Below are positions 36,246-44,954 of a stretch of DNA of 64,000 nucleotides, in pieces (the first letter of the stretch is position 1; the number at the start of each line of letters is the position of its first letter). This DNA comes from Phormidium tenue FACHB-886 (GTDB taxonomy: Bacteria > Cyanobacteriota > Cyanobacteriia > Elainellales > Elainellaceae): the NCBI RefSeq assembly GCF_014764505.1, contig NZ_JACXWX010000016.1:61569-125568 (forward strand), given 5' to 3'. A program made the translations under genes and the position numbers. Below the pieces are notes generated by a model. It ran no database searches, was not told the DNA's origin, and saw only the letters and a program-made list of their open reading frames with translations.

Positions 36246-36614
36246 GCGATCGCATCCACTTGTTGTCTTGAATTGCCACTCAAGCCGATGGTACGGCTTC
36301 TTTACATAACAGGCGGCACACAGCCGAATCGGTTCGTGCTTCATTCCCACTCCTTGAGGTGGGAGAAGCGATCGAAGTTGTTCAACATTTAGTCGAACGA
36401 CTTCGGCTAAGGCTTTCAACTATTTTTCAGAGGGTGGAGGAATAAAACGGAACTTCTCCCAGCGAGCCAGAATGCCCCCCAAACCGGACTTTTGCCCCAC
36501 TTCACTTTTAGAGGAGTAGTTGGCTCGACGAAATCTTCCTAAGAAATGGCTAATACTTTCCCCCTCATAGGGTTCTACATTGAAAACCCAGGGTGGAACC
36601 TCTGGAGCCTTCAT
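36111..36614 (-). pseudogene. tniQ: CAST tniQ with in-frame amber codon at position 65
   Basis: One frame across 36614-36111 gives 64 residues, a TAG at 36422-36420, then 102 more: total 167 codons, the same as ShCAST TniQ. Before the stop: VFNVEPYEGESISHFLGRFR and ILARWEKFRF. After it: LKALAEVVRLNVEQL, GMKHEPIRLCAACY and zinc-type Cys pairs (CPNCGKRF, CHNCRMMF). TniQ links Cas12k to TnsC and is needed for guided transposition. A TTG directly follows the TAG and could restart translation, giving a split protein. The start codon overlaps the tnsC stop by one base (TGATG). Confidence 0.85.
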
Positions 36615-37426
36615 CAGCTATACTCCTTGGCGACTGTGGCAAGAATTTTGTCATCGACGTGCATCATGCCTGCCTCCAAGGAGCGAATTGCAGCTTCCCG
36701 CAGCACCATATCCATGAGTCCAATGTAATATCCTCGATTGGGGTTACCAATTGCAGGACGAATCAATTTGAGCTTAGGCTCAGTTGCTAAGTGAGAAGGA
36801 ACAGGGAGCGCGATAATATCCCGCTCCCAAATGCCAACGCACTGTTTCAGTTGCTCCTTCTGAATTGTGCCGATTCGATAGTTAGAGCGAAAGCGATTGT
36901 AGACCTGCTCATCCTCCTTAACTTTTGGGTCAAGTCGCTTTGTCGTTCCAATTAGAATGACGGCAATTCTCAGCTCGTCAAAAATATCTCTAACATCAGC
37001 AAAGGTCTTGTCCTTGAGGCGATCGGCTTCATCGATAAATAAGACTTCCGTTTGACTCTTTTCCAAAACCTTCAAGACAAGGCTACGAGCATCGCCAACC
37101 GTTCCCTTTGGCAGATCAAAGTTGTAATACTCCAAAATCTGCCGAAAAAGTTCCCGAGATGTACATTCTTGTTTGGGCAGCATGTAGCCTACAGGAATGA
37201 TTGGAGTTTTGCTTGAGAAATCGGGCTTACCGTACCGTTTTAGATAAGCTTCACCCGCCTTTGTCTTTCCGGTTCTTGACTCTCCTGTAATCCGACCGCA
37301 TTGGCGAGAGCTGCGTTTACGGTTGAGCCATTCGTGCAATAGAGTGACCTGCTCAAGCGCTACCGTTTTGTCTTTTCTCAACCGTTCAATGTGAGATTCA
37401 AAGTCGTAGGTGCTGTGTTCTGTCAT
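36614..37426 (-). CDS. tnsC: TnsC, AAA+ regulator of the CAST
   Basis: 270 aa, close to ShTnsC (276). Walker A GESRTGKT (about 47-54) and Walker B VLFIDEAD (about 128-135) are intact; IGTTKRL gives the sensor region. TnsC forms ATP-dependent filaments on DNA that carry TnsB to the site marked by Cas12k and TniQ. It begins 11 bp after tnsB and overlaps tniQ, so the three genes form one operon. Confidence 0.95.
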   Translation of the reverse strand: MTEHSTYDFESHIERLRKDKTVALEQVTLLHEWLNRKRSSRQCGRITGESRTGKTKAGEAYLKRYGKPDFSSKTPIIPVGYMLPKQECTSRELFRQILEYYNFDLPKGTVGDARSLVLKVLEKSQTEVLFIDEADRLKDKTFADVRDIFDELRIAVILIGTTKRLDPKVKEDEQVYNRFRSNYRIGTIQKEQLKQCVGIWERDIIALPVPSHLATEPKLKLIRPAIGNPNRGYYIGLMDMVLREAAIRSLEAGMMHVDDKILATVAKEYS

Positions 37427-37437
37427 TGGTTCACCTC

Positions 37438-39198
37438 CTACTCTTCGTCAAAGTCCCAAATTTCAAACATAGGGATCTCGTCTTTTGACTCAGGTGAGGT
37501 TGAAGATTGAGTGATGTCAGAATCATTTGATCTAACTGAGCTAGATGAGGGCTGAGTTTCAGCAGAATCGGTTGGCTTAATTGGGCTAGACGGAGGTTGA
37601 ATCGTAGCTTGCTCCTCCTTTTGGCGATCGCGTCGAGTTTTCTTCTTCTGGTCAAGGAAGGCTTCGCGGTCACGCGCTTCATCAAGCATGGATTCGTGAT
37701 TAACTGCCTTTCCTTCCTCACGAATGCGGCGGCTCATATCCTTTGCTTCATCAAGGGAAATTTGCTCACCCTCAAAATCTTGAATTTGGGCAGGACCAAG
37801 GAAAACCTCTTTGATCCATTTCAAAGGTTGCTCCGACTCCGCCAATGGGTAATATGACTTTTCTCGTTCAACCTCTTGACGATAAACCAGCACAGTTGTG
37901 ATATCCCTTGGGGCATACCGCAGTACAACCGTTTCACCTGCGTAGGCAGCAAGATCATCATTCTGATAGGTTAGATTCTCAAATTGAAGATATCCGCTCC
38001 GGTAAATTGTGCGTCGGGTTTGTTTCATAAGGCAAATGTCCAGTTGTCGCTCTGGAATCTCAGTTGGCTGCTTGAGCAATCCGGCTTCCCACCGCTCTAT
38101 TCGTGTTTGATTGCCCATTCGAGCGTCTAAACCCCGGTTGTATCGGTTGACGAGATAGGCAACAAAAAGCTGTTCAAGCTCTCGTAAAGTCAAACAGGCT
38201 TCCTTCTCCGCTTCTTCTGGGCGTTCCTGGACATTTGATCCGGTATATCCAGGGAGAGTTGAGAAGAATTCAGTGTTGAACGTGCCAAAGGGGCGCTCAA
38301 CAATACCACCTTCTGAGGGGCGATCGCGTAGGTGACAGGTAAATCCTAACTGCACCCCAATTTGTTGAAGATGTTCCGAGCGAAAATCTTTTCCGCCGTC
38401 TGTAAATAAGTGCTCAGGTGTTCCATAGGCAGACCAATTAACGTAGAGCTTGTATTCTGAACCGTATTTCTTAGGTAAAATCGCATGACGCAACGCTAGA
38501 GCAACAACCTTTGAACTAGGAGCATCAAATCCTAAATTGAAGCCCACAATGCATCGAGAGTAGGTATCAATAACAGTTGTCAGCCAGGGACGAGTCAAAA
38601 GCTCTCCGTGCTTATCCACCAATAAAACATCAGCACGAGTGTGGTCACATTGCCAAACCTGATTACTGTATTCGACAGCAAGCTCATCTCCATCACGAGT
38701 TTTTAGTGCCAGCCGGGAACCACGCCAACCAATATTGCGAATATTGGACGATTGCTCTTGTTTCTCGATATATGGAGCCAGCACTCGATAAACTGTCATG
38801 TGGCTTGGATAGTAGTTTTGTCCCTCAGCTTTGGCTTTGTTCTTGACTTTAACGGCAATCTGTGAGGGTGTACATTTACCCTTGTCATAAGCAGCGATAA
38901 TAAATTTCTGCCACTCTTCACTAATTCGATGGGTGCCATTATCCCGCCTTTCTTCCTGGGTAAGGGCAGCTAAACCCTCGTCTTCCCATTTCTTAACCAG
39001 ACGTTGTACTGTGCGAACCGAGCAATCCAGTGTTTCTGCCGCAGATCTAAGGCGTTCACCATAGGTCTTGCGATCACAGGGTTCAATAAGCTTCTGAATG
39101 ATTTGAAGTTTTAACCTTGCTTCAGCGGATGCAAGTTCAGTGACAATTTCACTGGATTCGGAAGCAGGATTGTCTGAGGATAAATCAGATGACTGCAT
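37438..39198 (-). CDS. tnsB: TnsB, DDE transposase of the CAST
   Basis: 586 aa (ShTnsB is 584). N-terminal HTH (LRSAAETLDCSVRTVQRLV), then the integrase core with Asp in WQCDHTRADVLL (about 185), Asp in LFTDGGKDFRS (about 266) and Glu in EGGIVERPFG (about 300). Then a beta-barrel and a C-terminal tail ending EIWDFDEE, probably the TnsC-binding hook. It cuts and joins the 3' ends. No TnsA is present, as is normal for V-K, so copying with cointegrates is expected. Repeats upstream (39254-39516) are its binding sites. Confidence 0.95.
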   Translation of the reverse strand: MQSSDLSSDNPASESSEIVTELASAEARLKLQIIQKLIEPCDRKTYGERLRSAAETLDCSVRTVQRLVKKWEDEGLAALTQEERRDNGTHRISEEWQKFIIAAYDKGKCTPSQIAVKVKNKAKAEGQNYYPSHMTVYRVLAPYIEKQEQSSNIRNIGWRGSRLALKTRDGDELAVEYSNQVWQCDHTRADVLLVDKHGELLTRPWLTTVIDTYSRCIVGFNLGFDAPSSKVVALALRHAILPKKYGSEYKLYVNWSAYGTPEHLFTDGGKDFRSEHLQQIGVQLGFTCHLRDRPSEGGIVERPFGTFNTEFFSTLPGYTGSNVQERPEEAEKEACLTLRELEQLFVAYLVNRYNRGLDARMGNQTRIERWEAGLLKQPTEIPERQLDICLMKQTRRTIYRSGYLQFENLTYQNDDLAAYAGETVVLRYAPRDITTVLVYRQEVEREKSYYPLAESEQPLKWIKEVFLGPAQIQDFEGEQISLDEAKDMSRRIREEGKAVNHESMLDEARDREAFLDQKKKTRRDRQKEEQATIQPPSSPIKPTDSAETQPSSSSVRSNDSDITQSSTSPESKDEIPMFEIWDFDEE

Positions 39199-39253
39199 AG
39201 AAAATAGTACTCATGTTCTTAAGTATGAAAATACTACGACCAGAGAACATGAC

Positions 39254-39516
39254 AGTCAATCTGTTAAATATTAAAAATTTTGAAAGAACCTTGCAGAAAA
39301 AGCGACAGTTAAAGTGTTAAGAGGCTGAGTAAAGAACTGAAAAAAAACGACGGCTAAAGTGTTAAGAATTCAAATTACGACACTTATTCTGATATGAGTG
39401 ATTCTGTTCCACTAACCGCTTCAAAAGCTTGGAAAGCGAAGCAGAGTAAGAGTTTTAGCTGATGAATCTTCAATGACAAGAATTTGTTAAGACGACAGCC
39501 AAAGTGTTACTCGACA
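39254..39516 (-). repeat. tnsB-proximal transposon end with TnsB-type repeats
   Basis: On the minus strand TGTC motifs begin at 39516, 39497, 39478, 39382, 39307 and 39254. The first three are 19 bp apart and nearly identical to the other end; the rest are loosely spaced. The terminus 39516 lies inside the second element's tniQ. Confidence 0.85.
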
Positions 39517-39766
39517 GGAGCAGTAATCTGTCTACTCCCACCTCCATCAGCTTGTCTATCTTCTGTAATTCCCAGCGAGTTGGAAATGGGTTTAAATAAA
39601 ACCTCTCCCATCTCCACAAAGTTTTGCCCAATCTTAATCGCTTTCCCAAAGTGTAAGTATCGATACTTACAACCTCTTGGCGACACCAACGCCCAAGGTA
39701 GTTGCTAATACTCTCACCATCGTACGGTGAAAGATAAACAAGCGAACGTTCTTCTTCACTGCTCAT
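39517..39766 (-). pseudogene. 5' fragment of a second tniQ, cut by the CAST end
   Basis: ATG at 39766. It reads LVYLSPYDGESISNYLGRWC, then LGKTLWRWERFYLNPFPTRW and LMEVGVDRLLLL, clearly TniQ and parallel to the CAST copy (VFNVEPYEGESISHFLGRFR). After about 83 residues it runs into the CAST terminus; the frame goes on for 15 foreign residues. The zinc-finger half is missing from the window. Confidence 0.88.
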
Positions 39767-39835
39767 CGTCTTTATGAACGTGACTTCTAATTAATCCATC
39801 ATCAACGCAGAAACTAGCATTGCAGCTAGCTTTGC

Positions 39836-40789
39836 CTATGGTTTGGCCACCGGTTGGTGGCAGGAACCCAAAGCGGTAGAAACATTCTGAGCATTAATCT
39901 GTGCTTCAGGATGATCAATTTTCCAAATTGCAACCTCACGAAGATTCTCGTAAAGCACTTGGAGTTGCCCTTCAGAAGCATCAGCCAAAACTCGAGTAAT
40001 ACTGTCGTCTGAAGTCAAATTTAGTGGCTTTGCCCAATTTAATGTGTTCTCCCATGCTTGAATCACCGTTGCTACGTTCCCTAAGTTAAGAGTGCTGTAG
40101 GGATGCTGCTTCAAAAAGGTATTGTAAATAGTTAAATATTTCTTTTTCTTAGGATTTTTAGCATCAATGATATCTTCGAGATAAGGAGAACCAGCAAGAA
40201 CAACAGAAATATTCAGCTTCTCTCTAATTCTTACAAGTTCATTGAATGCTTTAAACGACAACAAATCTGCATTATTGACAATTAGCTGCTTAACTCCACG
40301 AGACTTAAGAGTTCCCCAAGTGCGGGAACGCAATTGCCGTAACTGACCACAATCAAGTGGATTAACCAGAAAATTTAAGAGTAGTAGCAATAGATCTGTC
40401 GGGCTGCCATTCTGCTCAATTTCAATGTATGCGATAGGGGCTGGAGTTACCAGCAGACTACCTCGTCGCCTGACATGGTTGTTTAGATAAAACGTTAATG
40501 ACTTCTGCAAACCCAACCGATCCATCGTGGTGATGCAACCGCAAACACCCGCTTCCCACCATTTGTATAGAGTGGTGAACAGTTGTTCGTCCCTTTCTAC
40601 TCCAACATAAGGCTCAATCCCACGAAGTTGATCTACTTTTGCTTGTTGTTCAGGCGATCGATCCTTCTGCTTGCCAAGCTTTCGTGCAGGATTGGAAGGA
40701 GCTTGGTTGGGTTGTGACGCTCCAGATGATGCTCGGGAAACTTGAGGTTGCTCCTCAGGAGGTTGAACTGCTAAGTTGGACTGGCTCAT
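39836..40789 (-). CDS. TnsC homologue without Walker motifs (predicted ATPase-dead)
   Basis: 317 aa, intact frame. It starts with a disordered stretch of about 45 residues. Aligned to TnsC of the CAST, ITGESRTGKTKA becomes ITTMDRLGLQKS (about 85-96), so the P-loop Gly and Lys-Thr are lost (Lys to Leu, Thr to Gln). Walker B VLFIDEAD becomes LIVNNAD (about 173-179), so both acidic residues are Asn. The rest (ISVVLAGSP; LNLGNVATVIQAWENTL) keeps the AAA+ pattern. It is 10 bp after tnsB-2, in the tnsC position. Either a non-hydrolysing regulator or a decayed TnsC. Confidence 0.8.
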   Translation of the reverse strand: MSQSNLAVQPPEEQPQVSRASSGASQPNQAPSNPARKLGKQKDRSPEQQAKVDQLRGIEPYVGVERDEQLFTTLYKWWEAGVCGCITTMDRLGLQKSLTFYLNNHVRRRGSLLVTPAPIAYIEIEQNGSPTDLLLLLLNFLVNPLDCGQLRQLRSRTWGTLKSRGVKQLIVNNADLLSFKAFNELVRIREKLNISVVLAGSPYLEDIIDAKNPKKKKYLTIYNTFLKQHPYSTLNLGNVATVIQAWENTLNWAKPLNLTSDDSITRVLADASEGQLQVLYENLREVAIWKIDHPEAQINAQNVSTALGSCHQPVAKP

Positions 40790-40799
40790 TTTGGTTACC

Positions 40800-42776
40800 T
40801 CACCACCTGTCCTCTACAAACTCATCCCAGTCAGAAACGACATACAAAGCAGGTTTGACTTGAATTTTAGGAGGTTTCGGTGTCGATGGCAAATCCTCGG
40901 CAGCCGCTTTGGTTGAGGGAGCAGTTTCTTCACTGTTTGATTTAGTGCCAGGAGGCGTAGTTGGGGGGGAAGTATTGTCCGTAGGGGCATCTGTGGGGGG
41001 TGCATTTGGAGGAAATATCTGCACCACTTTATTGGAATGTTTGGAATTTTGGGTAATACGGTTATTCTCCTTTTTGCGCCGTCCCTTGAGTGTCTTAGCC
41101 TTCTCAATAGAGGATGTATATAAGTCCCGCTGTTGAGCTAGAATGGACGACTGATCGATTTCCTTGCCTTCCCTACGTATTTGAGCCTTACGGTCTTCCC
41201 ATTCTTTTAGAGACAGGCGCTCCTCCTCTAGATCCCTAGCTCTGATTGTGCCTAAGAATTGAGATGGCTGATCATTCTCCTCAAACGTGTAAACAAGAAC
41301 ATAAACGATGTTGGTGGGGTTGTATCGAATTAAGACTTTCTTACCTTCATAGTCTTTGAGGAAGTTTGCCTTCTTGTCGTACTGCCAATGTCCATCCTCG
41401 TCTCGACTTAAACTGGCTGTATAGACTAGCTTCTCAAAATTAATGCATCCCCGCTCCTCCACCTTACGCGTTGTTGTTTTCATTAAGCAAAGGTCAAGTT
41501 CCCGCTCACTCGCAGGCATTCTAGGCTGACCACCTAATAAACCTGCTTTCCATCGCATTAAGCGTGTTTGGTTTTCGACCCTTGGATACAGATGCTGGTT
41601 GTGGTGATCCACAAAATGTCGCACTAGCTTACGGTCATAATCTTCAAAGACGATACAGGCATACTTCTCGGCATTCTCTGGGCGTTCCTTCAGGCTTCCG
41701 CCTTTAAAGCCAAGTATCAATGCTGCAAATTCGGTTTTCAGTTCCAAAAATAACCGCTCTACGATTCCACCTTGTTCTGTATAGAGACGGAGACGCAGCT
41801 TGATGCCTAAATCTGATGCAATATGCTTTAGGTGGGCTGATTTAAACTCTTTAGCGCGATCTGTGACAATGTATTCGGGAAGACCACAAACTTCCCACTC
41901 CTTCTGAAGTCGATACTCGGGTCCGTAATGCTTCTGCAAAATAGCGTGACGGAGTGCCAAAGCAACTTCATGAGAGCCAGCAGAGCCAAAACTGAGATAA
42001 TACCCCATTACACAGCCTGACCAAGAATCAATCACCGCTGTAATCCAGACAGAACCAGCAAGATCACCTTCTTCATCCGAAAGCAAGTTGTCTAATCGAG
42101 TGTGATCAATCTGCCAGACTTGGTTGCTGCGGATAACCTCAATATCTTCTTCAACCCATTTGCCGTCTTTCTTCCCACTCGTAACCTTGATAATGATTCC
42201 AGGTCCCTGTCCTGGATTACGAACCTTCCGGTTCTTCTTTTCAATCAGAGGTTCTAAAACTTTGTACACAAATGGATGGGATGGGTATTCACCTTGTTTT
42301 AGTCCCAATTCTTCCTTAGCATGACTCATGACTTGATTGTTCACAAGGTTAGGAGTCATGCCTAGCTTTGCTTTGATGCCATCGTTGTAAGTTTTTAGAA
42401 TGAACTCGGTCCAATATTGGATGGAGTGTTTCCATCGTTTGTTACCTTTAATCTGTCCTGCATCAGAGCGGGTAGCTCTGACGATCGAGGCTAGCCCTTC
42501 TTTTTGAGCTTTCTCCAGCCATCGTGTAATTGTTCTAGGGTCTTTCTCTAATCGGTCTGCCCACAACTGAATTTTCTCCTGCTTGCGATCGTCAGATGCT
42601 TGATTGATGTCTTCGATCGCCTCGATCTTTCGCGTTACCTCCCTTCGCTTATCCAGATCCTCGATAAGCTCGATCAAAATCTTATGGACAGGTTGCTGAT
42701 TTTCCTCAACGAGTGCCGTTACTCCAGATGGAACGGGGGATAACTGTCCGGGAGACAAGGTTCCAAAGTCTTCCAT
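40800..42776 (-). CDS. TnsB-like DDE transposase of the second element
   Basis: 658 aa. HTH part (WADRLEKDPRTITRWLEKAQ), core with Asp in WQIDHTRLDNLL (about 223), Asp in YIVTDRAKEFKS (about 306) and Glu in EQGGIVERLFLELK (about 339): a complete DDE set. Longer than V-K TnsB mainly through an N-terminal extension and a Pro/Thr/Ser-rich linker (about 600-640) before the C-terminal VVSDWDEFVED, which looks like the TnsC-binding hook of TnsB-1 (EIWDFDEE). No TnsA is adjacent. Confidence 0.9.
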   Translation of the reverse strand: MEDFGTLSPGQLSPVPSGVTALVEENQQPVHKILIELIEDLDKRREVTRKIEAIEDINQASDDRKQEKIQLWADRLEKDPRTITRWLEKAQKEGLASIVRATRSDAGQIKGNKRWKHSIQYWTEFILKTYNDGIKAKLGMTPNLVNNQVMSHAKEELGLKQGEYPSHPFVYKVLEPLIEKKNRKVRNPGQGPGIIIKVTSGKKDGKWVEEDIEVIRSNQVWQIDHTRLDNLLSDEEGDLAGSVWITAVIDSWSGCVMGYYLSFGSAGSHEVALALRHAILQKHYGPEYRLQKEWEVCGLPEYIVTDRAKEFKSAHLKHIASDLGIKLRLRLYTEQGGIVERLFLELKTEFAALILGFKGGSLKERPENAEKYACIVFEDYDRKLVRHFVDHHNQHLYPRVENQTRLMRWKAGLLGGQPRMPASERELDLCLMKTTTRKVEERGCINFEKLVYTASLSRDEDGHWQYDKKANFLKDYEGKKVLIRYNPTNIVYVLVYTFEENDQPSQFLGTIRARDLEEERLSLKEWEDRKAQIRREGKEIDQSSILAQQRDLYTSSIEKAKTLKGRRKKENNRITQNSKHSNKVVQIFPPNAPPTDAPTDNTSPPTTPPGTKSNSEETAPSTKAAAEDLPSTPKPPKIQVKPALYVVSDWDEFVEDRW

Positions 42777-42949
42777 AAGCTAAACTGATATACCTTGAGA
42801 AAAAACTGAAAAATGGCAATTATCAGTTTAAACCACTTTTGAGGGTTTCACGAAAAAAGGCAAATATCTATTTAAGTTTTTTGAGAGAATAAAACCTTGC
42901 TAGGAAAGCCTGAAAACATTGCTAAACGGTCATTTTAGGCTTTCTTTTT

Positions 42950-43097
42950 GCGCTGACACTAAGTCTTTAAACTCGACAAATAGCTCTTTAATGGACATTA
43001 GAGGTCAATTTGACTGCGACATTAGTTCTTCAAAGGACAATTTCTGAACTAGCTGAGCAAGTTGCACTGACGCAAAATCTAGAATTCAGTTGACACA
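42950..43097 (-). repeat. End of the second Tn7-like element
   Basis: In minus sense: TGTCAACTG (43095) or TGTGTCAA (43097) as likely terminus, then TGTCCTTTGAAG, TGTCGCAG, TGTCCATTAAAG, TGTCGAGTTTAAAG and TGTCAGCGC. Several share TGTC-N2-4-TTAAAGA. They differ from the CAST repeats (TGTCGTCGTTAACA), so the two transposases probably recognise different ends. Exact terminus uncertain. Confidence 0.65.
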
Positions 43098-43120
43098 ATT
43101 ACCCTGGAGACTGCTAATAT
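43090..43120 (+). promoter_or_regulatory. Candidate promoter of tRNA-Gln, -35 inside the transposon end
   Basis: TTGACA at 43090-43095 and TAATAT at 43115-43120, preceded by TGC (extended -10), 19 bp apart. The -35 box is the complement of the TGTCAA of the transposon terminus. Confidence 0.5.
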
Positions 43121-43138
43121 GTTAAAGGCTGACACCGA

Positions 43139-43210
43139 TGGGGCGTCGCCAAGTGGTAAGGCAGCGGGTTTTGGTCCCGCCATTCCTAGGTTCGAATCCT
43201 AGCGCCCCAG
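43139..43210 (+). tRNA. tRNA-Gln (anticodon TTG)
   Basis: 72 nt. Acceptor TGGGGCG / CGCCCCA, discriminator G, anticodon stem GCGGG / CCCGC with loop TTTTGGT, T-arm GGTTCGAATCC. The U1-A72 type pair is typical of bacterial tRNA-Gln. It lies 42 bp from the end of the second Tn7-like element. Confidence 0.95.
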
Positions 43211-43287
43211 TTAATTAGGAAGTAACCAAGAGGCTGGCTATCTTAGAGTTGAGGTGGAAATATCTGCTTCATCTCTGCATTTTGGGT

Positions 43288-44595
43288 ATGGATCTTGTTC
43301 TAACGCTCGTCTTTTCCTTTGGGCTGCTAGTGTTTAGCACTTCCAAAGGTTATTTTGTGGCATACCCCTTGCTGACGGCGATGCTGCTGCTAATGGCAAT
43401 GCTGCAGCGACGGGGGTTTAAGCTAAAATCTCTGCTGGCAATGGCGATCGCCGGGAGCCGCCAATCCTTCTCAGTAATTTGGATCTTGCTGCTGATTGGG
43501 GCAATTACGGCAGTTTGGCTGGCATCGGGCACGGTGGCTGCCTTGGTTTATTACGGCGTTCAGGTCATCCACCCGCGTCTGTTTATACTGCTGGCGTTTT
43601 TGCTGACCAGTGGCGTTTCTGTGTTGATAGGGACTTCGTTTGGGGCTGTGGGAACGATCGGTACAGCGCTGATGATTTTGGCAAACGGCAGCGGCGTTGA
43701 TGCTCATGCGATCGCTGGAGCCATTATTGCTGGGGCTTATGTAGGCGATCGCTGTTCTCCCATGTCCTCTAGCGCTAATCTAATTGCCACTGTGACCCAA
43801 ACCGATCTCTATGGCAATATCCGCAATATGCTGCGAACAGCGTGGCTACCATTGGGGATCACCTGTCTGGTCTACTTGGGGCTGTCTGTCTTGCATCCAG
43901 TGCAAATCTCTAACAGCCTGCTGCCGCAAGAGATCGATCGCCTATTTGACCTGAACCCAATCGTGCTGCTGCCTGCCGTAGCAATTTTGCTGCTGGCGCT
44001 GCTGCGCGTGGAGGTCAAGCGATCGATCTTATTTAGCATTGTGCTAGCAGTGGTAATTGGCATCAGTCTACAACACCGATCACTGCTAGACTTATTGCGC
44101 TTTAGTATGCTGGGATTTCAGCTCTCAGAGCCTAGCTCGTTGGATCACGTCTTAGTCGGGGGTGGTGTCCTGTCAATGGCAAAAGTCTGCTTAGTTGTAG
44201 TGGTTTCAACTGCCTTTGCCGGACTTTTCTCTGGAACGCAAGTTCTAGCAGGCATGACTCAGTGGCTAAATCAGGCAAACAGCCGCAGCAGCTTGTTCTT
44301 AGGTACAGCGCTAATCGGCACCGCAGCGGCAGCATTTGGCTGTACGCAGACCATCGCTATTCTGCTAGCACAGCAGCTCGTTCAAAGAAAATATGAAGCT
44401 GAGCAGAATTCGATCGATTTAGCAGTAGACCTGGAAAATACTGTTGTGGTAATTTCTCCCCTGATACCCTGGAACATCGCTGGACTTGTGCCAGCGACTG
44501 TGTTGGGGACAAATGCTGGCTTTATCCCCTACGCCGTCTATCTTTACCTACTGCCCCTTTTGACGTGGCTGGCGCTAAAGACTAAGATCCGTTAA
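43288..44595 (+). CDS. NhaC-family Na+/H+ antiporter-like protein
   Basis: About 435 aa from the ATG at 43288; a TTG at 43249 would add 13. Eleven or so hydrophobic helices. Family motif GAYVGDRCSPMSSSANLIA (about residue 155) corresponds to the GxxxGDxxSPLSDTT signature of NhaC. A second region (FGCTQTIAILLAQQLV ... NTVVVISPLIPWNIAG) matches the repeat half. Likely exchanges Na+ or a small solute for protons at the plasma membrane. No ligand can be assigned. Confidence 0.8.
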   Translation: MDLVLTLVFSFGLLVFSTSKGYFVAYPLLTAMLLLMAMLQRRGFKLKSLLAMAIAGSRQSFSVIWILLLIGAITAVWLASGTVAALVYYGVQVIHPRLFILLAFLLTSGVSVLIGTSFGAVGTIGTALMILANGSGVDAHAIAGAIIAGAYVGDRCSPMSSSANLIATVTQTDLYGNIRNMLRTAWLPLGITCLVYLGLSVLHPVQISNSLLPQEIDRLFDLNPIVLLPAVAILLLALLRVEVKRSILFSIVLAVVIGISLQHRSLLDLLRFSMLGFQLSEPSSLDHVLVGGGVLSMAKVCLVVVVSTAFAGLFSGTQVLAGMTQWLNQANSRSSLFLGTALIGTAAAAFGCTQTIAILLAQQLVQRKYEAEQNSIDLAVDLENTVVVISPLIPWNIAGLVPATVLGTNAGFIPYAVYLYLLPLLTWLALKTKIR

Positions 44596-44651
44596 CCCAG
44601 CCCGATTGAGACGCAGAGCCTCGTCCCCCTCCATCCTCACCCCCCAACCTC

Positions 44652-44954
44652 ATGCAACTCACTCCCCAAGAAAAAGACAAACTGCTGATTTTTACTGCCG
44701 CTCTGCTTGCTGAACGCCGCAAAGAGAAAGGACTCAAGCTAAACTACCCGGAGGCGATCGCTTATCTTTCGGCGGCAATTTTGGAAGGGGCGCGGGAAGG
44801 TCGGACGGTGGCGGAACTTATGACATACGGCACAACTCTATTAACTCGTGACGAGGTAATGGAGGGCATTGCTGAAATGATCCACGAAGTGCAGGTTGAA
44901 GCTACGTTTCCAGACGGCACAAAGCTGGTAACTGTCCATGACCCGATTCGTTAG
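44652..44954 (+). CDS. ureA: Urease gamma subunit (orphan)
   Basis: 100 aa, the canonical length. [60 protein letters not shown] and [18 protein letters not shown] are all conserved. It is the smallest structural subunit of urease. ureB and ureC do not follow; the next gene is a solute-binding protein overlapping by 17 bp. In cyanobacteria urease genes can be scattered, so the other subunits are probably elsewhere. Confidence 0.93.
   Translation: MQLTPQEKDKLLIFTAALLAERRKEKGLKLNYPEAIAYLSAAILEGAREGRTVAELMTYGTTLLTRDEVMEGIAEMIHEVQVEATFPDGTKLVTVHDPIR

Larger units (their letters stand above)
39517..43097 (-). mobile_element. Second Tn7-like element, tnsB side only (truncated)
   Basis: tnsB - tnsC homologue - tniQ in the same order as the CAST but clearly divergent (658 and 317 aa instead of 586 and 270). 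Its end near 43097 has its own TGTC repeats. The rest (second half of tniQ, any cas genes, cargo, other end) is gone: beyond 39516 the CAST begins, and past the CAST's other end comes host tRNA-Val. It cannot be told whether it was a CAST or a plain Tn7-like element. Confidence 0.8.

Noticed and set aside
43097..43210. Guided insertion of the second element at tRNA-Gln in the V-K manner
   Set aside because: No NAC (complement of a GTN PAM) lies about 60 bp from 43095-43097 in the right orientation, and its tnsB side faces the tRNA, unlike the CAST here.
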